Assembly (NCBI GenBank): GCA_002684935.1
Contig: NYWC01000054.1
Coordinates: forward strand, 3,466-9,605
DNA length: 6,140 bases
Direction: 5' to 3'
Source: Gammaproteobacteria bacterium
GTDB lineage: Bacteria > Pseudomonadota > Gammaproteobacteria > Pseudomonadales > Pseudohongiellaceae
Shown: in pieces, positions 1 to 6,140 of the stretch
Numbering within the stretch: position 1 is the stretch's first letter
Layout: every line of letters starts with the position of its first letter
The notes under the pieces: generated by a model
Databases searched by the model: none
Seen by the model: the letters and a program-made list of their open reading frames with translations, nothing else
Told to the model about the DNA's origin: nothing
Translations under genes and position numbers: made by a program

Positions 1-1
1 C

Positions 2-1183
2 TCAGACTCAATTGGCATCGTCACGCCGCAGTGCATTCATTTCGATCAAGAGCTGTCCCTGCGCAGCGGTAATGTGCTGTCAGGGTTTGATCTGATGATT
101 GAGACTTATGGTGAATTGAATACCGATAAATCCAACGCTATCCTGATTTGTCACGCCTTGAGTGGCGACCACCACGCTGCAGGATACCACGATGAAGAGG
201 ATGCCAAGCCTGGATGGTGGGACAGTTGCATTGGTCCTGGTAAACCGATTGATACCAATCTGTTCTTTGTAGTCTCACTGAATAACCTTGGAGGATGCGC
301 CGGCAGCACCGGCCCTGCCAGCATCAATCCCGAGACCGGCAAGTATTACGGTCCCGATTTTCCTGTAGTGACGGTGCGCGATTGGGTAAGAAGCCAGGTT
401 ATGCTAATGGACTATTTGGGGATTAGCCAATGGGCTGCAGTGGTTGGAGGAAGTCTGGGCGGCATGCAGGTATTGCGCTGGGCAATAAGCTTCCCTGAGC
501 GTTTGCGCCACGCCGTCTGCATTGCAGCGGCGCCCAAACTCTCCGCCCAGAATATCGCCTTTAATGAAGTAGCCCGGCACTCAATAGTTAATGACCCTAA
601 CTTTCATGAGGGTCGATACCTGGAAGCAGGCACCTACCCCAAACAGGGACTAATGCTAGCGCGGATGGTCGGTCACATTACCTATCTGTCGGACAGTGCC
701 ATGCGCGAGAAATTCGGGCGTACTATTACCGACCTCGACAATACCGGTTCTAACTTCGGTAGAGACCTGCGCACCGGTAAGCTCAGTTTTGGTTTAAATA
801 TGGATTTTCAGGTTGAGAGTTATTTGCATTATCAAGGGGAACGCTTTTCTGAAAACTTTGATGCCAACACCTATCTGCTAATGACCAAGGCATTGGATTA
901 TTTTGACCCTTCCGTGGATTACGAGGGTGACCTCAGTGCGGCCTTCGAGAATTCGAACTGCAAATTCTTGATGATGTCATTCACCACGGACTGGCGTTTC
1001 CCACCGGAACGATCCCGCGAGATAGTCAATGACCTGCTTAAGGCCGGCAAGGAAGTCACTTACCTGGAGATCGAAGCAGATCAGGGGCACGATGCTTTCC
1101 TGTTACCTATTCCTCGTTATATCAATGCGCTATCCGCTTACCTCAAACGGGTTCACGCAGAGGGTGCCGCCGATGCGTCCTGA
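2..1183 (+). CDS. metX: Homoserine O-acyltransferase MetX (probably O-succinyltransferase), 5' partial
   Basis: This cytoplasmic alpha/beta-hydrolase-fold enzyme transfers an acyl group from acyl-CoA to homoserine, the committed step of methionine synthesis. The reading frame is open from base 2 and already matches the family N-terminus (SDSIGIVTPQ), so the true start lies just upstream, probably fewer than about 12 codons away. The GTG at 74 is internal and should not be used as the start. 393 residues are visible, close to a full family length. Signatures include CHALSGDHH, GWWDSCIGPGKPIDT and NNLGGCAGSTGP. The nucleophile elbow is GGSLGGMQ (Ser codon 452-454), and the other triad residues are Asp in TTDWRFP (989-991) and His in GHDAF (1088-1090). 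Close Pseudomonas homologues paired with metW are described as succinyl-CoA users (MetXS). I infer the same here, but acetyl-CoA cannot be excluded from the sequence. The 3' end overlaps metW by 11 bases. The loop at 722-802 is longer than in the Pseudomonas protein. Confidence 0.96.
   Translation, partial: SDSIGIVTPQCIHFDQELSLRSGNVLSGFDLMIETYGELNTDKSNAILICHALSGDHHAAGYHDEEDAKPGWWDSCIGPGKPIDTNLFFVVSLNNLGGCAGSTGPASINPETGKYYGPDFPVVTVRDWVRSQVMLMDYLGISQWAAVVGGSLGGMQVLRWAISFPERLRHAVCIAAAPKLSAQNIAFNEVARHSIVNDPNFHEGRYLEAGTYPKQGLMLARMVGHITYLSDSAMREKFGRTITDLDNTGSNFGRDLRTGKLSFGLNMDFQVESYLHYQGERFSENFDANTYLLMTKALDYFDPSVDYEGDLSAAFENSNCKFLMMSFTTDWRFPPERSREIVNDLLKAGKEVTYLEIEADQGHDAFLLPIPRYINALSAYLKRVHAEGAADAS
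1159..1164 (+). promoter_or_regulatory. Ribosome binding site of metW
   Basis: The purine-rich AGAGGG lies inside the end of metX, 8 bases before the ATG at 1173. It supports 1173 as the metW start, rather than the in-frame ATG at 1029, which would add 48 residues that merely read the metX coding sequence in another frame. Confidence 0.6.
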
Positions 1184-1766
1184 TCTGGAAATTATCCAGA
1201 AGTGGATCCAGCCAGGTCGCCGTGTGCTAGACCTCGGTTGTGGTGACGGCAGCCTGCTGCACTATCTCAATACATCGAAGAGTGTCACCTCCATTGGCCT
1301 GGAAATCGATGAGGGCAATATCGAGCGTTGCATTGCCAACGGCATCAACGTGATCGAACAAAATATGGATGAGGGATTAAGCAATTTCCAGCCTGACAGT
1401 TTTGACACTGTGCTATTGGCGCAAACGCTGCAGGCACTAAGCAAGCCCCATATACTGATTAACGAGATGCTCAGGGTCGGCAAATATGGCATCGTGACAT
1501 TTCCTAACTTCGGCAACTGGAAAAGCCGCCTCTACCTGGCGCTTCGAGGCCGGATGCCTGTAAGCAAATTCATGCCAAATGAATGGTACGACACGCCTAA
1601 TATTCATTTCTGCACGGTAACAGACTTCGATGCCCTGTGCCGAGAGAACAATATTAAAATTCTTACCCGCACGGTTGTGGATTCTCAGCATCAGGGAAAC
1701 TGGGCCATGAGGGCCTGGCCAAACTTCCTGGGCGAAATCGCCATCTACCACATCACCCGAGATTGA
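1173..1766 (+). CDS. metW: Methionine biosynthesis protein MetW
   Basis: This 197-residue cytoplasmic protein has the class I SAM-dependent methyltransferase fold. In Pseudomonas putida, metW is reported to be needed together with metX for methionine synthesis from homoserine; its exact chemistry is not settled. Visible features are the MRPDLEIIQKWI start typical of the family, motif I VLDLGCGDGSLL (residues 18-29), the acidic GLEID end of the second strand (42-46), IEQNMDEGL (61-69), FPNFGNW (110-116), GRMPVS (126-131), the WYDTPNIHFCT block (138-148) and C-terminal WPNFLGEIAIY (182-192). The ATG at 1173 gives the usual family length and follows a good ribosome binding site. The gene starts 11 bases before the metX stop, so translation is probably coupled and the two proteins made in similar amounts. 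It could be mistaken for a generic methyltransferase, but the metX neighbour and conserved blocks make MetW secure. Confidence 0.95.
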   Translation: MRPDLEIIQKWIQPGRRVLDLGCGDGSLLHYLNTSKSVTSIGLEIDEGNIERCIANGINVIEQNMDEGLSNFQPDSFDTVLLAQTLQALSKPHILINEMLRVGKYGIVTFPNFGNWKSRLYLALRGRMPVSKFMPNEWYDTPNIHFCTVTDFDALCRENNIKILTRTVVDSQHQGNWAMRAWPNFLGEIAIYHITRD

Positions 1767-1785
1767 GAGCTTGAGAAATGCGCGG

Positions 1786-2394
1786 ATGACAGAGAGAAAA
1801 GTCGTGTTGGCGAGCAGCAACAAAGGTAAGCTCAAGGAACTGCAGAACATCCTCACTGCAAAAGATGTCACCTTAATTCCCCAGTCAGAGTTTAAGGTGA
1901 ATGATGCCGATGAGACTGGTTTGAGCTTTGTGGAGAACGCAATTATCAAAGCACGCCATGCCTGTGAGGCGACTGGGCTGCCAAGCATTGCCGATGACTC
2001 TGGTATCGAGGTAGACGCACTAAATGGGAGACCTGGCATTTATTCTGCAAGATTCTCCGGCAAAAGCGGAGTAGAAGCTGATCCTGCCAACAATGTAAAA
2101 CTGCTTGATGAGCTCTCTGAAATCCCCGAACCCAAGCGAACTGCCCGCTTTCAGTGTGTGATTGTTAACTTGAGGCATGCGCAGGACCCCATGCCGCTGA
2201 TTTGCCAGGGAACCTGGGAAGGTCGCATTCTGTTTGAAGAACAGGGAAAAAACGGTTTTGGCTATGATCCTTTGTTCTATGTTCCTACTCATCAATGTAC
2301 GTCGGCCGAGTTACCGGCTGAGGTGAAAAACGCCATCAGCCATCGCGGCCAGGCACTACAAAGACTGTTGGCATGCTGGAACAACCCCCCTTAA
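1786..2394 (+). CDS. rdgB: XTP/dITP pyrophosphatase RdgB (HAM1/Maf-like ITPase family)
   Basis: This 202-residue cytoplasmic house-cleaning enzyme hydrolyses non-canonical purine nucleotides (dITP, XTP, ITP) to monophosphate and pyrophosphate, keeping deaminated purines out of DNA and RNA. The family pattern is complete: LASSNKGKLKEL (residues 8-19) for the phosphate and metal site, ETGLSFVENAIIKA (43-56), IADDSGIEVDALNGRPGIYSARF (68-90) with D71 in the position of the catalytic Asp, GFGYDPLF (157-164) and SHRG (185-188) for base recognition. I chose the ATG at 1786, which gives MTERKVVLASSN. A TTG at 1771 in the same frame would add only five unconserved residues. A weak GAGA lies about 10 bases upstream. 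The gap from metW is 19 bases. In Pseudomonas I recall a DUF4426 gene between metW and rdgB; there is no room for one here. The last 22 bases overlap hemW. Confidence 0.96.
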   Translation: MTERKVVLASSNKGKLKELQNILTAKDVTLIPQSEFKVNDADETGLSFVENAIIKARHACEATGLPSIADDSGIEVDALNGRPGIYSARFSGKSGVEADPANNVKLLDELSEIPEPKRTARFQCVIVNLRHAQDPMPLICQGTWEGRILFEEQGKNGFGYDPLFYVPTHQCTSAELPAEVKNAISHRGQALQRLLACWNNPP

Positions 2395-3521
2395 GCCTAT
2401 ACGTGCATGTGCCCTGGTGTGTTCGCAAATGCCCCTATTGCGACTTCAATTCCCATGCCGTCAAATCCGATATTCCTGAACAGGCATACGTTGAAGCGCT
2501 CTGCCAGGATTTTGAGCTGGAGGCTGCCCGCCTCGGACAAACCCCCTCAGGTATAAGCTCGATATTCATCGGTGGTGGCACACCGAGTTTGCTAAGCGCA
2601 GCTGCCTATGAGCGCTTGCTCTCGCATATTGATGCCGTGTTTGGCCTTGAATCTGCGGCAGAGATAACGCTCGAGGCTAACCCCGGCACCGCGGAGGCCA
2701 AGAGATTTCTCGAGTATCGCGCGGCCGGTATCAACCGCCTGTCCATTGGTGTGCAGAGCTTTAACGAGGCGCATCTCAAAACCCTTGGGCGCATACATTC
2801 CGGCAATGATGCCCGACGCGCCATCGAGCACTGCACTGCGGCAGGGTTTGACAATTTTAATCTTGACCTCATGCATAGCTTGCCAGATCAGACTGAAGAC
2901 GAGGCCCTTGAAGATATTGCAACGGCTCTGAATTTCGAACCGCCTCATCTCAGCTGGTACCAGCTCACCATAGAACCGAACACAGAGTTCTTCTCCAAAC
3001 CGCCAACTTTGCCAACAGAGGGTTTGCTCGATACTATCCAGCAACGAGGACAGCAGATGCTCGACTCCTCGGGATACGGACGCTACGAAGTATCAGCCTT
3101 CTGCCGGCCGGGAAGAGAGTCACGACACAATCTTAACTACTGGCTGTTTGGGGATTATCTGGGAATTGGCGCCGGCGCCCATGGCAAGCTCACTCGGCCT
3201 GATGACAATCTCATCCTGCGCACGCGTAAGAAGAAGCAACCTGATCACTATCTCGCTAGCGATCTATCGAGAACCGCAGAAGCGACGGCAGTAGCGCCAG
3301 AGGATCGGGCACTGGAATTCCTCCTTAACGGCTTGCGCTTGGCACACGGATTCAGCATTCAAGAATTCGAGGCCCGCACCGGCGTCACTTTTAGCCAGAT
3401 TGGAAAGCGGGTAGAATATCTCACCTCGCTAGAGCTTTTGTGTGTGGATAACGGCAGAGTCCGCGCGACACAACACGGGTACCGCGTTCTCAATAGTTTG
3501 CTTGAAGAATTTATTGAGTAA
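2373..3521 (+). CDS. hemW: Haem chaperone HemW (radical SAM, HemN-like family)
   Basis: This 382-residue protein binds a 4Fe-4S cluster and haem, and is thought to deliver haem to respiratory membrane proteins. It was long annotated as oxygen-independent coproporphyrinogen III oxidase. The radical SAM cluster motif CVRKCPYC is at residues 16-23 (C16, C20, C23), followed by DFNSH without the extra adjacent cysteine typical of true HemN. Other marks are GGGTPS (67-72), EANPG (101-105), NRLSIGVQSF (121-130), GRIH (139-142), FNLDLMH (162-168), the HemW signature HNLNYW (252-257), GIGAGAH (264-270) and a C-terminal winged-helix-like region containing EFLLNGLRL (315-323). The ATG at 2373 places the protein start at the family position. 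It lies inside rdgB with no strong ribosome binding site, so expression probably depends on translation of rdgB. The rdgB-hemW pairing also occurs in E. coli (yggV-yggW) and Pseudomonas. No hairpin terminator is visible after the stop. Confidence 0.95.
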   Translation: MLEQPPLSLYVHVPWCVRKCPYCDFNSHAVKSDIPEQAYVEALCQDFELEAARLGQTPSGISSIFIGGGTPSLLSAAAYERLLSHIDAVFGLESAAEITLEANPGTAEAKRFLEYRAAGINRLSIGVQSFNEAHLKTLGRIHSGNDARRAIEHCTAAGFDNFNLDLMHSLPDQTEDEALEDIATALNFEPPHLSWYQLTIEPNTEFFSKPPTLPTEGLLDTIQQRGQQMLDSSGYGRYEVSAFCRPGRESRHNLNYWLFGDYLGIGAGAHGKLTRPDDNLILRTRKKKQPDHYLASDLSRTAEATAVAPEDRALEFLLNGLRLAHGFSIQEFEARTGVTFSQIGKRVEYLTSLELLCVDNGRVRATQHGYRVLNSLLEEFIE

Positions 3522-3529
3522 ACATTGCA

Positions 3530-3558
3530 TTATTTCTTAGTCCTATCTGCGGTAGTAT
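3530..3558 (+). promoter_or_regulatory. Possible weak sigma-70 promoter in the hemW-phhB spacer
   Basis: The 76-base spacer at 3522-3597 is AT-rich in its first half and is the longest non-coding stretch in the window. The best candidate is TAGTAT as a -10 box (3553-3558), 17 bases after a poor -35 TTATTT (3530-3535). A better-looking -35, TTGCAT at 3525-3530, is 22 bases from the same -10, which is too far. The phhB-argE-argA group needs its own promoter unless it is read through from hemW, and this is the natural place for one. The boxes themselves are weak, so this is a guess based mainly on position. Confidence 0.2.
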
Positions 3559-3597
3559 TTCCAGCATTAACAGAATTAGCAACACCGGGAAAAGGCG

Positions 3598-3951
3598 ATG
3601 GAAAAACTCTATAAAAGACACTGTGAACCCTGCGGTTTAGGTGCACCCGTCGTCACTGAGGAAGAAGCCAACGAATTTTTTGTCAGCGTGCCCGGGTGGA
3701 ACAGAGAATTCCACGATGGCGTGGAAAAACTGGTAAGGGAGTTTTTCTTTGTAGAATTCACCGACGCATTCGATTTCACTTATAAGATAGCCAGCCTATC
3801 CCAACGCGAAGACCACCACCCGAGCATTAAGACAGAATGGGGCAAGGTAACCGTCTACTGGTGGACGCATCGAATTAACGGGCTTCACGTAAACGACTTC
3901 ATCATGGCAGCGAAAACTGACATGATAGCGAAGTTGTCCGCGCCATCCTGA
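3598..3951 (+). CDS. phhB: Pterin-4a-carbinolamine dehydratase (PCD/DCoH family)
   Basis: This 117-residue cytoplasmic enzyme dehydrates 4a-hydroxytetrahydropterin to quinonoid dihydropterin, recycling the cofactor after aromatic amino acid hydroxylation. The active-site block EDHHPSI (residues 71-77; H73, H74, P75) is followed by TEWGKVTVYWWTH (79-91, with H91), GLHVNDFIMAAKTD (95-108, with D100), the conserved signature of the family. PGWN (32-35) begins the core. The N-terminal HCEPC (8-12) resembles HCEAC in Pseudomonas PhhB as I remember it; its role is unclear to me. A GGGA sequence at 3587-3590 lies 7 bases before the ATG and serves as ribosome binding site. In Pseudomonas phhB sits beside phhA; here no hydroxylase is present and argE follows after 22 bases. 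Members without a nearby hydroxylase may serve molybdopterin or other pterin metabolism, so the physiological role is open although the family assignment is firm. Confidence 0.93.
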   Translation: MEKLYKRHCEPCGLGAPVVTEEEANEFFVSVPGWNREFHDGVEKLVREFFFVEFTDAFDFTYKIASLSQREDHHPSIKTEWGKVTVYWWTHRINGLHVNDFIMAAKTDMIAKLSAPS

Positions 3952-3973
3952 TTTCAGTCGAGCCAAATTACCC

Positions 3974-5128
3974 ATGTTAAGCCTCAGTTCCCGACTGCTG
4001 CATCGACTTAATGATGTAGTTAGATTACCCAGCGTGAGTTCCACAGCACCTGAGCTGGATATGAGCAATCAGTACGTTATCGACTATCTGGCAGAGCAGT
4101 TCGCTAATCTGGGATTCAGCTGTGAAATTGTACCGTGCAAGCAGTCTGGCAAGGTTAATCTCATTGCAAGCAAAGGTACCGGCCCAGGTGGCCTGGTTTT
4201 AGCTGGGCATACTGATACTGTACCTTTCGATAAAGAACTTTGGTCAGTAGATCCTTTCTGCCTGACCGAGAAAGACAACCGTCTATACGGCCTCGGTGTT
4301 ACCGACATGAAGGGCTTCTTTCCCGTTGTGATGAGCGCCATCGAAGCGCTGGATGCCAAGGTATTCAAGCAGCCGTTGATTATCCTGGCGACTGCAGATG
4401 AAGAAACTTCCATGGAGGGCGCTCGTACCATTGCCGAGTTGGGACGACCACGAGCTAGGGCCGCGGTAATTGGCGAACCCACTGGACTGAAACCGGTCAT
4501 GGCACACAAAGGTATGATGATGGATGAAATTCGGCTGCTTGGTCAGAGCGGCCACTCATCCGACCCAAGCCTGGGCAATAATGCTATGGAGGCAATGCAC
4601 TACGTGATTTCTGATCTCATGCGCTATCGGGAGGAGCTCAAGTCTCGATATCAGAGCAGTCTGTTTGACATCCCCTATCCGACTCTGAATCTGGGCAGTA
4701 TTCATGGCGGTGATAATCCCAACCGAATTTGCGGGCACTGCAATCTGCAGTTCGATATGCGTCTCATGCCGGGCATGCATCTGGAAGAAGTCCGCGCTGA
4801 TATTCGCGAGCGGGTACACACTATTGTCGATCCACTTGGTATCGAATTCGAACATGCCGTGCTGTTTAACGGCGTACCGGCTTTCTTCGCTGAGGAAAAC
4901 AGCGAACTGCTGGAAACCGTAGAGAGCCTCACTGGACATACGGGCATTAGCGTCGGCTTCGGCACCGAAGGACCGTTTCTTCAGCAACTCGGCATGGATA
5001 CTATTATTATGGGTCCAGGAAATATTGATCAGGCACACCAACCCGATGAATATGTATCTATGGACATGCTGGAGCCGGCAATTGCTGTCATGCAAAAACT
5101 CATCGTGAAATACTGCGAACCGAGCTGA
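3974..5128 (+). CDS. argE: Acetylornithine deacetylase ArgE (M20 metallohydrolase)
   Basis: This 384-residue cytoplasmic zinc (or cobalt) enzyme hydrolyses N2-acetylornithine to ornithine and acetate, the deacetylation step of linear arginine synthesis. M20 metal and catalytic residues are all present: GHTDTVPFD (residues 78-86; H79 ligand, D81), GLGVTDMKGFF (107-116; bridging D111), ADEETSMEGA (141-150; catalytic E143, ligand E144), GEPTGLKP (167-174; ligand E168) and AHQPDEY (354-360; ligand H355). The dimerisation (lid) domain lies between, with GQSGHSSDP (190-198) and GGDNPNRICG (245-254). GFGTEGPF (328-335) matches ArgE better than DapE. The N-terminus aligns with Pseudomonas ArgE from the ATG at 3974; only a weak GAG (3960-3962) is visible as ribosome binding site. 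argA follows after 5 bases, so the two genes are surely cotranscribed. Their adjacency rules out most confusion with other M20 peptidases. Confidence 0.95.
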   Translation: MLSLSSRLLHRLNDVVRLPSVSSTAPELDMSNQYVIDYLAEQFANLGFSCEIVPCKQSGKVNLIASKGTGPGGLVLAGHTDTVPFDKELWSVDPFCLTEKDNRLYGLGVTDMKGFFPVVMSAIEALDAKVFKQPLIILATADEETSMEGARTIAELGRPRARAAVIGEPTGLKPVMAHKGMMMDEIRLLGQSGHSSDPSLGNNAMEAMHYVISDLMRYREELKSRYQSSLFDIPYPTLNLGSIHGGDNPNRICGHCNLQFDMRLMPGMHLEEVRADIRERVHTIVDPLGIEFEHAVLFNGVPAFFAEENSELLETVESLTGHTGISVGFGTEGPFLQQLGMDTIIMGPGNIDQAHQPDEYVSMDMLEPAIAVMQKLIVKYCEPS

Positions 5129-5133
5129 ACCCC

Positions 5134-6140
5134 ATGTTAGATGATCAAGAACTCATCAAATGGTTTAGAGCGTCTGCTGCCTATATCAATGCCCACCGGG
5201 GCAAAGTCTTTGTTGTTTACTTGAGCGGCGATGCCCTGGCCTGTACTAATTTTGCCAATATCGTGCACGACCTTGCCTTGTTACATAGCCTGGACGTAAA
5301 ACTGGTCCTGGTTCATGGCGCGCGGCCACAGATTAGCGCAGCACTCGAGGCCGAGGGCATTGAAAGCAGTTATCAGGGTCCACTCCGAGTGACCGAAGCC
5401 AGCCACATACAGACTATAAAACGCACAGTAGGATGTCTTGGCCTTGATCTACAGGCCCATTTTTCAATGGGGCTACGCAACTCACCCATGCATTACGCTA
5501 ACATCAATGTCAGTCAAGGCAACTTCGTCACGGCCCAGCCCATTGGGGTAATCGATGGAGTCGATTTTCAGTACAGCGGCAAGGTGAGAAAAATTGATAA
5601 CAAGGCGGTAAAGCACTTGCTAGCGGGCCAGCAAATCGTGCTGGTATCAAACCTTGGATACTCAGTCACGGGGGAGATCTTCAATCTTGCCGCAGAGGAA
5701 GTCGCAACGGAATTAGCAATTGCGCTCAACGCCGAGAAGCTCATTCAATTTGTGCCAACGCCAGGCATTGTTGACGACACGCAACAATTGATCCCAGCGC
5801 TCAGCGCCAGCAGTGCGCGTAAACACCTTGTCAGTCTTTCACAATCTTTAGATGAAGAGTCTGTGGCTCAGGCCAACACACTCACGGCCGCGTTGCGAGC
5901 CTATGAGCAAGGTATTCATCGCTGTCACTTCATCAGCTATAAGGAGAACGGTGCCCTGCTACAGGAATTGTTCACTCGTAACGGCCACGGCAGTCTCCTG
6001 AGCAGAGACAGCCTTGATGAATTAAGGTCAGCAACGATTGAAGATGTCGGTGGCATCCTCAACCTGATACAACCACTGGAACAAGCGGGCACCCTGCTGG
6101 CTCGTTCGCGGGAGCTATTGGAAACAGAAATCGAAAACTT
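5134..6140 (+). CDS. argA: N-acetylglutamate synthase ArgA (AAK-GNAT), 3' partial
   Basis: This cytoplasmic enzyme acetylates glutamate with acetyl-CoA, the first step of arginine synthesis, and in known homologues is feedback-inhibited by arginine. The frame is open without a stop from the ATG at 5134 to the window end: 335 complete codons, against roughly 430-450 residues for the family. The amino-acid-kinase-like domain comes first: YINAHRGKVFVVYLSGDAL (residues 17-35), NIVHDLALLHSL (42-53), LVLVHGARPQI (57-67), RVTEA (85-89), AQPIGVIDGVDF (134-145), SGKVRKID (148-155) and GYSVTGEIFNLAAEEVA (175-191). The linker and start of the GNAT acetyltransferase domain follow, with RCHFISY (263-269), GALLQELFTR (273-282), ATIEDVGGILNLIQPLE (300-316) and RSRELLETEIE (324-334). 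The acetyl-CoA-binding loop of the GNAT domain lies beyond the window. It is a classical stand-alone start, not the argH-argA fusion seen in Vibrio and relatives. No good ribosome binding site is visible, so coupling to argE is likely. Confidence 0.95.
   Translation, partial: MLDDQELIKWFRASAAYINAHRGKVFVVYLSGDALACTNFANIVHDLALLHSLDVKLVLVHGARPQISAALEAEGIESSYQGPLRVTEASHIQTIKRTVGCLGLDLQAHFSMGLRNSPMHYANINVSQGNFVTAQPIGVIDGVDFQYSGKVRKIDNKAVKHLLAGQQIVLVSNLGYSVTGEIFNLAAEEVATELAIALNAEKLIQFVPTPGIVDDTQQLIPALSASSARKHLVSLSQSLDEESVAQANTLTAALRAYEQGIHRCHFISYKENGALLQELFTRNGHGSLLSRDSLDELRSATIEDVGGILNLIQPLEQAGTLLARSRELLETEIEN

Noticed and set aside
1029..1172. A 48-residue N-terminal extension of MetW
   Set aside because: It only reads the 3' end of metX in another frame. 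Family similarity and a ribosome binding site both point to 1173.
74..1183. MetX starting at the GTG at 74
   Set aside because: The same frame is open upstream to the window edge and encodes conserved MetX N-terminal residues (IGIVTPQ), so 74 is an internal codon.
1437..2039. 200-codon open frame on the minus strand
   Set aside because: It lies antisense across the end of metW and the start of rdgB, resembles no protein I know, and both sense genes are well conserved.
2373..3521. Coproporphyrinogen III oxidase (HemN) as the function of this gene
   Set aside because: The CxxxCxxC motif is followed by Asp-Phe rather than the additional cysteine of HemN, and the HNLNYW motif and shorter length fit HemW.
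3522..3597. ArgR or TyrR/PhhR-type operator, or a hairpin terminator, in the spacer before phhB
   Set aside because: I looked for a TGTAAA-N6-TTTACA-type site, paired ARG boxes and a GC-rich inverted repeat followed by a T run. Only loose partial matches are present.
4556..5095. 179-codon open frame on the minus strand
   Set aside because: It is entirely antisense to the conserved second half of argE and shows no recognisable domain.

Overview
This window holds seven tightly packed protein-coding genes, all on the + strand. It looks like ordinary core chromosome from a gammaproteobacterium. The protein sequences resemble Pseudomonas-type homologues as I remember them. GC content is near 50% by eye, lower than in Pseudomonas aeruginosa, which suggests a relative outside that genus, perhaps a marine gammaproteobacterium. 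I cannot fix the genus from the sequence alone. I see no mobile element, CRISPR array, tRNA, rRNA, phage gene or sign of recent transfer.

Layout. Bases 2-1183 encode MetX (homoserine O-acyltransferase, 5' end cut off by the window). It overlaps metW (1173-1766), the MetX partner with a methyltransferase fold. Next come rdgB (1786-2394, house-cleaning XTP/dITP pyrophosphatase) and hemW (2373-3521, radical-SAM-type haem chaperone), which overlap each other. A 76-base spacer at 3522-3597 is the only intergenic gap longer than 22 bases, and the only place inside the window where a new promoter would fit comfortably. Downstream are a pterin-4a-carbinolamine dehydratase gene (phhB-like, 3598-3951), argE (3974-5128, acetylornithine deacetylase) and argA (5134 to the window end, N-acetylglutamate synthase, 3' end cut off).

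How they work together. MetX and MetW activate homoserine for methionine synthesis. RdgB and HemW are conserved neighbours in many gammaproteobacteria without sharing a pathway. ArgA makes N-acetylglutamate, the first acetylated intermediate of arginine synthesis, and ArgE removes the acetyl group later to give ornithine, so this pair brackets the acetylated part of the pathway. The phhB-like gene recycles oxidised pterin cofactor; its usual partner, phenylalanine hydroxylase, is not in the window.

The window contains no exciting undescribed system that I can support. The observations worth recording are gene overlaps, gene-order differences from Pseudomonas, a longer variable loop in MetX, and start-site corrections.
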